From the NCBI GenBank assembly GCA_012031265.1, contig JAAUTY010000041.1:1-43072 (forward strand): 43,072 nucleotides of DNA, given 5' to 3'. The notes beneath the pieces were generated by a model that searched no databases, was not told where the DNA came from, and saw nothing but the letters and a program-made list of their open reading frames with translations. This DNA comes from Spirulinaceae cyanobacterium SM2_1_0. GTDB lineage: Bacteria; Cyanobacteriota; Cyanobacteriia; Cyanobacteriales; Spirulinaceae. Both the position numbers and the translations under genes were made by a program. The first letter of the stretch is position 1, and every line of letters begins with the position of its first letter. This document shows positions 35,684 through 43,072 of the stretch, one piece after another.

Positions 35684-35731
35684 AAAAACAATCAGACCCT
35701 GCCAGCAAATTGGCAGGGTCTGATTGTTTTT
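35684..35731 (+). terminator. Strong hairpin terminator after ndhH
   Basis: A perfect 21-bp stem (outer end AAAAACAATCAG, inner end CCCTGCCA) closes on the 6-base loop GCAAAT. The A/T-rich outer arm supplies a T-run on both strands, so it can stop transcription in either direction. Confidence 0.85.
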
Positions 35732-35775
35732 GAGAGGAATCGCCTGCGATCGCCTTTAGTCCCGGAGCGGGGAGT

Positions 35776-35872
35776 CTAGTACCGCTACGCGGAATTTTGA
35801 GTTCTGAGTGCAGGTAATACGGGCATCCTACGGATCCTGAATGGGCATCTCATTGCCGCCGTCCGATACTAG
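35776..35872 (-). repeat. Dispersed ~100-bp repeat, copy B (inverted)
   Basis: It is the reverse complement of copies A and C, with CTAG at both ends (35776-35779 and 35869-35872). The terminal CTAG contains the TAG stop codon of the PEP-CTERM gene. The core matches copy C closely. Confidence 0.85.
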
Positions 35873-36606
35873 CGATCGCCCGCCTGACGACGCTGACCCG
35901 CTGCCAACAAGCCCACTAGACCGAGTGCCAAGAGCGCGGTGGGTTCAGGAACATCAACCCCCGGCTCGCCCTCAACCAGCTTGATTTGATAAGCCAGTTG
36001 CGAATTCTTGGGCTTATTGGCCGCCAGCCAACTCATCGTCGATTTGCCCGTCAGCGTGAAGTCGCCCACGATGTCGCCAATATGCAGATATTCGGCATCA
36101 AAGTAGCTACAGCCAACCCCGGCCGCGCAGCTCGCACTGGAGGTCGCGGCGATGCTAGCTGCCATCGTGTCATCGCTCAAGAACAGATTATCGACCACAA
36201 TGCTACTGCCATCCTGGCGGGCGCTCGTCCGAATGTAGAGGTCAGAGAAGTTGTCTTCAAAAACCTCTGTCTTCTCAAGCACAATCCCCGCCACCGTGTA
36301 GGTCAAGGTGTTCGCAAGACTATCAAAAACCAAAGAGAAATCAACCGCTTCACCGCTGACCCAGCTATCATAATTTGCTTGCACGCGGTTGTCGGCATCA
36401 TTGTCGATGTCATGAATATTCAGCTCATGGTCACCCACGCGACCGATGCGCGTTTCCGCCGCCCAAGGAATCTCCAGACCCAAGGCATCAAATTCAGCAC
36501 CATCGTAGTAGCCGCCGATGGTAAAGGCTTCAGCATGGCTCGTCGTCGCCAGCACACCCAATGTAGCCGCCGCGATCGCCCCAACCGTTTTGTAAATCCC
36601 TTTCAT
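35869..36606 (-). CDS. PEP-CTERM sorting-domain secreted protein
   Basis: A 245-residue exported protein. The signal peptide covers about 1-27 (VGAIAAATLGVLATTSHAEA). The mature part is Asp/Asn- and Thr-rich (HDIDNDADNRVQAN) with a Cys pair in SASCAAGVGCSYF. The C-terminal VPEPTALLALGLVGLLAAGQRRQ is a canonical PEP-CTERM tail: motif, membrane helix and basic end. An exosortase should recognise and process it; none is in the window. It lies between inverted copies B and C of the dispersed repeat, and its stop codon is inside copy B. Its function is unknown; a surface or matrix role is inferred. Confidence 0.88.
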   Translation of the reverse strand: MKGIYKTVGAIAAATLGVLATTSHAEAFTIGGYYDGAEFDALGLEIPWAAETRIGRVGDHELNIHDIDNDADNRVQANYDSWVSGEAVDFSLVFDSLANTLTYTVAGIVLEKTEVFEDNFSDLYIRTSARQDGSSIVVDNLFLSDDTMAASIAATSSASCAAGVGCSYFDAEYLHIGDIVGDFTLTGKSTMSWLAANKPKNSQLAYQIKLVEGEPGVDVPEPTALLALGLVGLLAAGQRRQAGDR

Positions 36607-36703
36607 GGCTTCTCAATCCCCTAGTCTCGTGTAGAACTGCGTTATTTTTGACTATAAGTGGACGAGCCAGGATGCGGCTAGCGGGAAGCCGTTGGTTTCA
36701 TAG

Positions 36704-36722
36704 AATCTTCATGGTGAAGATT
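36704..36722. promoter_or_regulatory. Perfect dyad upstream of PEP-CTERM gene
   Basis: AATCTTCA and TGAAGATT are perfect 8-bp arms around TGG, about 100 bases before the start at 36606. It is a possible operator. Confidence 0.35.
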
Positions 36723-37022
36723 GGTTTTATGAATCTGCTATAAATTTGCGTCATTAGGTCGTTTGCTTTTCGCCGACAGAATAACATCAAGCCAACTCCG
36801 AGAATTCACGAGTCGCTGTCACTTTCTAGATGGCACAAGGCTCATGACTTCCGTGAATCTACGGGGTAAGCAACACACCCAGCCGCCCGGCGCTGACTCT
36901 AAGAACGCACGAATGAGCGCATAATTCAAATATGCCAGGAACCCCAGAGACAGCCCTCTCCAACACCTGACTGCTGGCTGCTAATCGTTGGCTTCCAGAT
37001 AGAGGTGCCAGAGAGCCGGGAC

Positions 37023-37090
37023 AGAAACCCAGTTTCTCGGCTGAGAAGCGCGAAATCTCGTCCGCCCGCCCACACAGAAACCGGGTTTCT
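37023..37090. repeat. Pair of AGAAACC..GGTTTCT palindromic repeats
   Basis: AGAAACCCAGTTTCT (37023-37037) and AGAAACCGGGTTTCT (37076-37090) are near-identical 15-base palindromes 38 bases apart. This palindrome type is known as an abundant intergenic repeat in some cyanobacterial genomes. Confidence 0.75.
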
Positions 37091-37110
37091 ATGACTCCTG
37101 AACCGATGCT

Positions 37111-38333
<1,223 letters not shown>

Positions 38334-38421
38334 CTACCGCGTAGCGATCGCCCTCTGGCTCCGCCGCCCGCCTGAGAAGCTTGCTACAATACACATTGGG
38401 CGACCTAGGCATTCAGCAATC

Positions 38422-39516
38422 ATGGGCAGCACATTCGGCAGCTTATTCCGCGTCACAACTTTCGGCGAATCGCATGGCGGTGCGGTCGGTGTAGTTGTGG
38501 ATGGCTGTCCACCCCGCTTGGAGATTGCTCCCGACGAGATTCAGTTTGAACTCAACCGCCGTCGCCCCGGTCAGAGCAAGATCACAACCCCACGCCGCGA
38601 GAGTGACACCTGCGAGATCCTCTCCGGCGTTTTTGAAGGGAAAACCTTGGGGACGCCGATCACGATCATGGTGCGGAACAAAGACGCGCGCCCTCAGGAT
38701 TATGAGGAAATGCGCGATAAATATCGCCCTTCGCACGCGGATGCCACCTACGATGCCAAATACGGCATTCGCAACTGGCAGGGCGGGGGTCGGGCTTCGG
38801 CGCGGGAAACGATTGGGCGCGTAGCAGCCGGGGCGATCGCCAAGAAAATTCTGCGTCAAGCGGCGGGGATCGAAGTCGTCGCCTACGTCAAACGCATTCA
38901 GATGCTGGAGGCGCACATAGACCCCGATACGGTCACCCTCGAACAAGTTGAGCGTAATATCGTGCGCTGTCCGGATGCCGAATGTGCCGAGCGAATGATC
39001 GATTTAATTGATACTGCCCGTCGCGAGCTTAATTCGCTGGGTGGGGTTGTCGAGTGTGCGGCGCGCTCTGTGCCGCGCGGGCTAGGCGAACCTGTGTTTG
39101 ATAAGCTGGAGGCAGATTTGGCGAAGGCGGTGATGTCACTGCCCGCGACCAAAGGTTTTGAGATCGGCTCCGGCTTTGCGGGGGTCTTGCTGACGGGTCG
39201 CGAGCACAACGACGAGTTTGTTGTTGGTGCAACGGGTGATATTCGCACGGCAACTAACCGTTCGGGCGGCATCCAAGGCGGCATTAGCAATGGCGAGACG
39301 ATTGTGCTGCGGGCGGCCTTCAAGCCGACCGCCACCATCGGTCAGGTGCAAAACACCGTGACTCGTGCCGGTGAACCGACAACCCTCGCGGCGAAAGGAC
39401 GACACGATCCTTGCGTTTTGCCGCGGGCTGTGCCTATGGTAGAAGCAATGGTTGCTCTCGTGCTCTGCGATCATTTATTACGGAATCAGGGTCAGTGTGC
39501 TGTTTTAACGCCTTGA
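38422..39516 (+). CDS. aroC: Chorismate synthase
   Basis: A 364-residue FMN-dependent enzyme converting EPSP to chorismate, the last step of the shikimate pathway. [20 protein letters not shown] is the family start and fixes the ATG at 38422. [36 protein letters not shown] and [13 protein letters not shown] are the other signature motifs. The MBL-fold gene begins 7 bp after its stop, so the two are probably co-transcribed. Confidence 0.97.
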   Translation: MGSTFGSLFRVTTFGESHGGAVGVVVDGCPPRLEIAPDEIQFELNRRRPGQSKITTPRRESDTCEILSGVFEGKTLGTPITIMVRNKDARPQDYEEMRDKYRPSHADATYDAKYGIRNWQGGGRASARETIGRVAAGAIAKKILRQAAGIEVVAYVKRIQMLEAHIDPDTVTLEQVERNIVRCPDAECAERMIDLIDTARRELNSLGGVVECAARSVPRGLGEPVFDKLEADLAKAVMSLPATKGFEIGSGFAGVLLTGREHNDEFVVGATGDIRTATNRSGGIQGGISNGETIVLRAAFKPTATIGQVQNTVTRAGEPTTLAAKGRHDPCVLPRAVPMVEAMVALVLCDHLLRNQGQCAVLTP

Positions 39517-39523
39517 GTGCAAC

Positions 39524-40408
39524 ATGAAGATTAATCCCTCTTCTGAATTTGCTGTCCACTTCTGGGGCGTACGCGGGAGCATTCCTTCCCCCGGCCCGGA
39601 GACGGTTCGCTATGGCGGCAATACCTCCTGTGTTGAAATGTCCGTGGCGGGGCGACGCTTGATTTTTGACGCTGGAACCGGCCTCCGTTTGCTGGGCAAG
39701 CAGTTGGTGAATGAATCGCCCGCCGATGTGTATATGTTCTTTACCCACTACCACTGGGATCACATTCAAGGCATTCCCTTCTTTTTACCGGCTTTCGGTT
39801 CTGAGACCTGCTTCCACATCCACGGGCAAGTGCCTCCTGAGGATGGTGATATGAAAATGGAGCAGCACTTCCGCGATCGCGTGCTGCATCTCAATGCCCC
39901 CGTCCCGGTGGCGAAGATTCATGCTGAGATGAAGTTCCACGATATTGTTTGCGGTGAGGTGTTCGATTTTGACGGCATCCACATCGAAACCCAAATGCTG
40001 AACCACCCCAACGGCGCGATGGGCTATCGCGTCAGTTGGAATGGTTATACCGCCGTGTATTGCACCGATACCGAGCATTTCCCGGATCGCTTGGACGACA
40101 AGGTGCTGCAACTGGCGCATGATGCCGATATTTTTATCTACGACGCCATGTACACCGACGAGGAGTACCACAATCCCAAGTCGCCCAAGGTCGGCTGGGG
40201 TCACTCCACTTGGCAAGAAGGCGTCAAGGTCGCCAAGGCAGCCGGGGTCAAGCAGTTTGTGGTTTTCCACCACGAACCCAACCACAGTGATGCGTTCCTC
40301 GACCAGCTCGCTGAGGAGGTTGAGGAAGTGCTTCCGGGGACGATTTTGGCTCGTGAAGGCCTGACAGTTGACTTGACGCGCCGACCGGTTGAAGCCGCAA
40401 AAGCGTAG
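39524..40408 (+). CDS. MBL-fold metallohydrolase
   Basis: A 294-residue cytoplasmic metallohydrolase. The strand FAVHFWGVRGSIPSPGPET and RYGGNTSCVEM begin the fold. The metal motif is THYHWDHIQGIPFF (HxHxDH). Further ligands are probably in YCTDTEHF, DAMYTDEEY and GHSTWQEG. The VRGSIP...GGNTSC start places it with a bacterial group annotated as beta-lactamase-like or cyclic-nucleotide phosphodiesterase-like; the true substrate is unknown. It follows aroC by 7 bp. Confidence 0.87.
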   Translation: MKINPSSEFAVHFWGVRGSIPSPGPETVRYGGNTSCVEMSVAGRRLIFDAGTGLRLLGKQLVNESPADVYMFFTHYHWDHIQGIPFFLPAFGSETCFHIHGQVPPEDGDMKMEQHFRDRVLHLNAPVPVAKIHAEMKFHDIVCGEVFDFDGIHIETQMLNHPNGAMGYRVSWNGYTAVYCTDTEHFPDRLDDKVLQLAHDADIFIYDAMYTDEEYHNPKSPKVGWGHSTWQEGVKVAKAAGVKQFVVFHHEPNHSDAFLDQLAEEVEEVLPGTILAREGLTVDLTRRPVEAAKA

Positions 40409-40446
40409 TACAGTTCTGGTGCTTGAATCTTTGCTCGTGAGTCGCG

Positions 40447-41229
40447 ATGCAACGCTACTGGTTGGTCTTGCAGCTATTTTGGCGCACTGCGCTCGCGGCT
40501 GAGTTGGAATACCGCTTGAATTTTGTGATCGCTACCCTCAGTAGCGTCGCCAATCTGGGCGGCAGCCTCTTCGGCTTGTTCTTGTTTTACCGTACTGGCT
40601 ACGAGTTCCCGGGCTGGTCGTGGGCAGAAGCCCTCCTAGTGGTGGGGATCTTCACCATTCTGCAAGGCTTTGCCGCCACCGCACTCGCGCCGAATCTCAA
40701 CCGCATCGTCGAGTATGTCCAAGAGGGCACGCTCGATTTTGTTTTGCTGAAACCGATTAGCAGTCAGTTCTGGCTCTCCACCCGCACGCTATCGCCTTGG
40801 GGTCTGCCGGACGTTCTCTTTGGGTTGGTCATCATTGGCTACGCGGGAATGCAACTTCAACTTAGCTGGCTGAATTATCTCACCGGGCTGCTCCCCCTCG
40901 CCTTCGGCATGGTCATGCTTTACAGCCTTTGGTTTATCCTCGGCGCGACCAGCATCTGGTTTGTCAAAATCTACAATGTCACCGAAGTCTTGCGCGGCTT
41001 ACTGCAAGCCGGGCGCTTCCCGATGGTGGCTTACCCGGCTCTATATCGCGTCTTCTTTACCTTCGTTGTGCCGGTCAGCTTTCTGACCACAATTCCCGCC
41101 GAGGCCGCCCTCGGGCGATCGCCCCTGGGCTGGCTCCTACTCTCCGCCCTCCTCGCCATGCTGCTTCTGGCACTGTCTAATGCTTTTTGGCGCTACGCAC
41201 GCCGTTTCTACACCAGCGCATCCAGTTAA
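40447..41229 (+). CDS. ABC-2 type permease, COG3694 family
   Basis: A 260-residue inner-membrane protein with about six helices, for example ANLGGSLFGLFLFY and LLPLAFGMVMLYSLWFILGA. The motif EYVQEGTLDFVLLKPIS is characteristic of this ABC-2 family. Related systems have a second permease and an ATPase encoded next to it, but neither is here, so partners must lie elsewhere. It sits 38 bp after the MBL gene and 99 bp before rpoZ. The transported substrate is unknown. Confidence 0.87.
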   Translation: MQRYWLVLQLFWRTALAAELEYRLNFVIATLSSVANLGGSLFGLFLFYRTGYEFPGWSWAEALLVVGIFTILQGFAATALAPNLNRIVEYVQEGTLDFVLLKPISSQFWLSTRTLSPWGLPDVLFGLVIIGYAGMQLQLSWLNYLTGLLPLAFGMVMLYSLWFILGATSIWFVKIYNVTEVLRGLLQAGRFPMVAYPALYRVFFTFVVPVSFLTTIPAEAALGRSPLGWLLLSALLAMLLLALSNAFWRYARRFYTSASS

Positions 41230-41328
41230 GCAACAGATGACGGTTTAGCCTGAAGCTTGATATTTGCTGCCTGCTACACTGGGGAGATGGCAAGTTGAGC
41301 GGGTAATTGCCCAGCAGGTATTTTTTCT

Positions 41329-41556
41329 ATGGTCAAGCGTCTCCCTTTTGAGTCTTCCCAAGTCATGCACCGTGCTGACGAGTTGATGCTGGCTGCTTCC
41401 AACCGCTATCGCATCACCGTACAGGTTGCGAATCGGGCCAAGCGCCGCCGCTTCGAGGAGTTTGAAAATCTCGATGACCCGATGATGAAGCCGGTAATCC
41501 GAGCCGTGATCGAGATGTCCGACGAACTGACCCAGCCAGAAATTATTGGTGATTGA
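41329..41556 (+). CDS. rpoZ: RNA polymerase omega subunit
   Basis: A 75-residue small subunit that aids assembly of beta' into RNA polymerase. [30 protein letters not shown] is the cyanobacterial omega pattern, and [12 protein letters not shown] follows. An AGGT Shine-Dalgarno-like box lies 9 bases before the ATG. The next gene starts 9 bp after its stop. Confidence 0.94.
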   Translation: MVKRLPFESSQVMHRADELMLAASNRYRITVQVANRAKRRRFEEFENLDDPMMKPVIRAVIEMSDELTQPEIIGD

Positions 41557-41565
41557 TTTAAACTC

Positions 41566-42162
41566 ATGTCGCTTGTTTCTCAGCCGCATCAGCGTTTTTG
41601 CCTAGCTTTCGTGGGGGCGATCGCGCTCAGCCTTAGCCTCAACCCTCGTCACCCGGTCTCAGCCCAGCAGGTCTATATCCAGCCAGAAGCAACGGCACCC
41701 GCCGTCTACGAACGACTCCCGGCGACGTTTCCGCAGGCCAACAGCTATGTGCGCCGCGAGTCGGGAGCGGTAGACGCCGACAACACCTTGCTTTCGCGTC
41801 TGATCGCTTACCACATTTACGTTAAAAATCGCTCGCCCTTCTTCCGGCTTGACTGGAAGCTGACCCTAGCGGATTATCTCGGCGTTCATGAAGCTCCCTC
41901 ACCCACTCAGTATCCCAGCAATCGCACGCTGACCGAGAATCCTGTGGTGGGCGATCGCGAGCTGATTCGCGCCCTCAATCGCCGCGAGCGTGATGAATTG
42001 GTGCAAGCACTTGTCACGGTCTTCAATGCTGAGCGTCGGCAACCGACCGCAACAACTACGGAGGAACCTGGCAGCCGTGCTCCGAGTCCGGAAGCTATTC
42101 CGGCTCCGGGCGCGCGCAGCCCTCGTCTACCGGCCCCAGGAGCGGCTGACTTGTTGCGGTGA
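41566..42162 (+). CDS. Secreted hypothetical protein
   Basis: A 198-residue protein. A signal peptide is likely (about 1-34; FCLAFVGAIALSLSLN, cleavage near VSAQQ). The middle has LLSRLIAYHIYVKNRSPFFRLDWKLTLADYLG, which looks conserved. The C-terminus is low-complexity Pro/Ala/Ser. I do not recognise a family. Its TGA overlaps the GTG of the DUF1818 gene, so the two are translationally coupled. Confidence 0.8.
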   Translation: MSLVSQPHQRFCLAFVGAIALSLSLNPRHPVSAQQVYIQPEATAPAVYERLPATFPQANSYVRRESGAVDADNTLLSRLIAYHIYVKNRSPFFRLDWKLTLADYLGVHEAPSPTQYPSNRTLTENPVVGDRELIRALNRRERDELVQALVTVFNAERRQPTATTTEEPGSRAPSPEAIPAPGARSPRLPAPGAADLLR

Positions 42163-42527
42163 GCGAGCGGCTGCTCAAGCGAGGCGACGGCTGGCGGCTG
42201 GGCTGGGATCCCAGCGCGCCATGCTACCCAGGGCTGGTCGGTGGCGATGACTGGGCAACCGAGTTGACAGCGGCTGAGCTGGCGGACTTTTGTCACTTGA
42301 CCCGCGAGGTAGAGCAAGCGATGGCAAGGATCGCGACTGAGCTGATGGCGGAGGAGCGAGTCGCTTGTACGGCTGCGAGCGATCGCCTCTGGCTGGAGGC
42401 TGAAGGGTTGCCGGCGGCTTATGATCTGCACTTGATCGTACAGGGCGATCGCCAGGTGGAGGGAAGCTGGCAGGCGGCGGCAGTGCCCGGTTTGCTGCAA
42501 GCGACGCAGCGACTGCAAGTGTTCTAG
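42159..42527 (+). CDS. DUF1818 protein
   Basis: A 122-residue cytoplasmic protein. RGDGWRLGWDPSAPCYPGLVG and DDWATELTAAELADFC are the start of DUF1818, a family I associate with cyanobacteria and plastids and whose function is unknown. LMAEERVACTAASDRLWLEAEG follows. The GTG start overlaps the preceding stop by 4 bases (GTGA). Confidence 0.87.
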   Translation: MSERLLKRGDGWRLGWDPSAPCYPGLVGGDDWATELTAAELADFCHLTREVEQAMARIATELMAEERVACTAASDRLWLEAEGLPAAYDLHLIVQGDRQVEGSWQAAAVPGLLQATQRLQVF

Positions 42528-42590
42528 CCACCGGGCTTTTCATTGAGGGTGTCACTGGCTCTCCAGCCATGCTATCCTAGTAAGCTGTTC

Positions 42591-42664
42591 CGGGGCGTAG
42601 CGCAGCTTGGTAGCGCACCACTTTGGGGTAGTGGGGGTCGTGGGTTCGAATCCCGCCGCTCCGA
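42591..42664 (+). tRNA. tRNA-Pro (anticodon GGG)
   Basis: The full cloverleaf can be folded by hand. The acceptor pairs CGGGGCG with CGCTCCG (one G-U) and the discriminator is A. The D-stem is GCGC/GCGC. The anticodon stem is CCACT/AGTGG with loop TTGGGGT, placing GGG at 42615-42617... within the loop 42623-42629 the anticodon is 42625-42627. The T-arm is GTGGG/CCCGC around TTCGAAT. CCA is not encoded. Confidence 0.95.
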
Positions 42665-42676
42665 TTGACTTTCAGG

Positions 42677-42712
42677 CTCAGAACTCCTGCAATATCAGGG
42701 TTCTGAGTTTTT
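42677..42712 (+). terminator. Terminator after tRNA-Pro
   Basis: CTCAGAAC and GTTCTGAG form an 8-bp stem with a 15-base loop, followed by TTTTT. Confidence 0.75.
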
Positions 42713-42724
42713 AAGTATGGGCGT

Positions 42725-42778
42725 ACTTGGACATAGTTGGACACCGTTAGACACGCAATAGGGGCCAGATTGGGGCCA
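42725..42778. repeat. Phased short direct repeats downstream of tRNA-Pro
   Basis: Three decamers follow in tandem at exact 10-base period (ACTTGGACAT, AGTTGGACAC, CGTTAGACAC). Then GGGGCCA occurs twice at 11-base period (42761 and 42772). The spacing matches one helical turn. Confidence 0.65.
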
Positions 42779-43072
42779 TTGCTCCCACGCTACCCATAGG
42801 AGGTTAGAAATTCGGCATTGGGGGGCGGCCGAGTTCATGAGCATAGTGGCGGCTGAATGTTCCGGAATTGTTACCCAGGACGGCGGCGACACTGGGGAGA
42901 GGCGCGCCGCTGGGGATGAGATGACTGCCAAGCGAGTGGCGGACGGCAGCAAATCAAGATTGGTGCCGCCTTTGGGCACATTCCCTAGATCCGGCGATCG
43001 CGCACTCAATATTTTGCCGAGAGAGAAGATGATTGCCGTCAGCGATCGCGGGGGAGTAGCGGCATAGAATTG

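Larger units (their letters stand above)
42665..43072. other. Non-coding tail after tRNA-Pro
   Basis: 408 bases to the window end. It contains a terminator-like hairpin, phased direct repeats (42725-42778) and no credible gene. Open frames on both strands over 42695-43067 show no recognisable family. Confidence 0.5.

Noticed and set aside
42837-43067. Plus-strand open frame of 76 codons at the window end, and its minus-strand rival at 42695-43009
   Set aside because: Neither has a family signature, good start context or gene-like composition.

Overview
The window is chromosomal DNA of a cyanobacterium. The marker genes are ndhH (photosynthetic NDH-1), the beta-carotene hydroxylase crtR, tocopherol cyclase, a high-light-inducible protein, a CBS-CP12 fusion, a carboxysome shell protein, the arginine dihydrolase argZ/agrE, a LabA-type NYN protein, and DUF928 and DUF1818 proteins. 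The octamer GCGATCGC (HIP1) recurs throughout genes and spacers, which is typical of many beta-cyanobacteria. GC content is fairly high. The genus cannot be named from the sequence alone.

Layout. 1-721: 3' part of a sugar-type ABC ATPase with a one-base frameshift at the window edge. 1064-4366: an orphan membrane histidine kinase and a Trm1-type tRNA methyltransferase. 4383-8474 (minus): an ABC-class ATPase, a cupin, a 44-residue lipoprotein, a RodZ-like protein and an RNA pseudouridine synthase. 8663-9400: a DUF2993 protein. 9407-11972 (minus): a compact acyltransferase / alpha-beta hydrolase / crtR run. 12626-14539: a LabA-like protein and an LptC-like lipoprotein. 14753-17467 (minus): pstC-pstA-pstB without pstS, behind a Pho-box-like promoter. 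17814-21444: a hybrid histidine kinase overlapping a REC-PAS-GGDEF regulator. 21622-24791: CBS-CP12, Hlip and argZ. 24968-25357 (minus): a small Cys-containing conserved protein. 25790-30955: a 1721-residue secreted nuclease/5'-nucleotidase with a Pho box upstream. 31029-33109 (minus): a beta-propeller/transglutaminase fusion followed by a lone CcmK. 33390-35616: DUF928 and ndhH. 35869-38300 (minus): a PEP-CTERM protein and tocopherol cyclase. 38422-42527: aroC, an MBL hydrolase, an ABC-2 permease, rpoZ, a secreted hypothetical and DUF1818. 42591-42664: tRNA-Pro(GGG), followed by helically phased direct repeats and no convincing gene.

How the genes work together. Two loci carry Pho-box-like sites: the pst importer and the giant exoenzyme. 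The exoenzyme joins a nuclease-type domain to a nucleotidase-type domain, which suggests phosphate recovery from extracellular nucleic acid. The hybrid kinase and the overlapping diguanylate cyclase look like one phosphorelay ending in c-di-GMP. CrtR shares a run with an acyltransferase and a hydrolase that together have the domain content of plant phytyl/xanthophyll ester synthases. AroC (chorismate) lies divergent to tocopherol cyclase, a late step of a pathway fed by chorismate.

The best candidates for something undescribed are the Pho-linked nuclease/nucleotidase with altered metal ligands, the acyltransferase-hydrolase-crtR run, the propeller-transglutaminase beside a CcmK with an odd pore segment, and a three-copy ~100-bp dispersed repeat with CTAG ends that brackets the PEP-CTERM gene.
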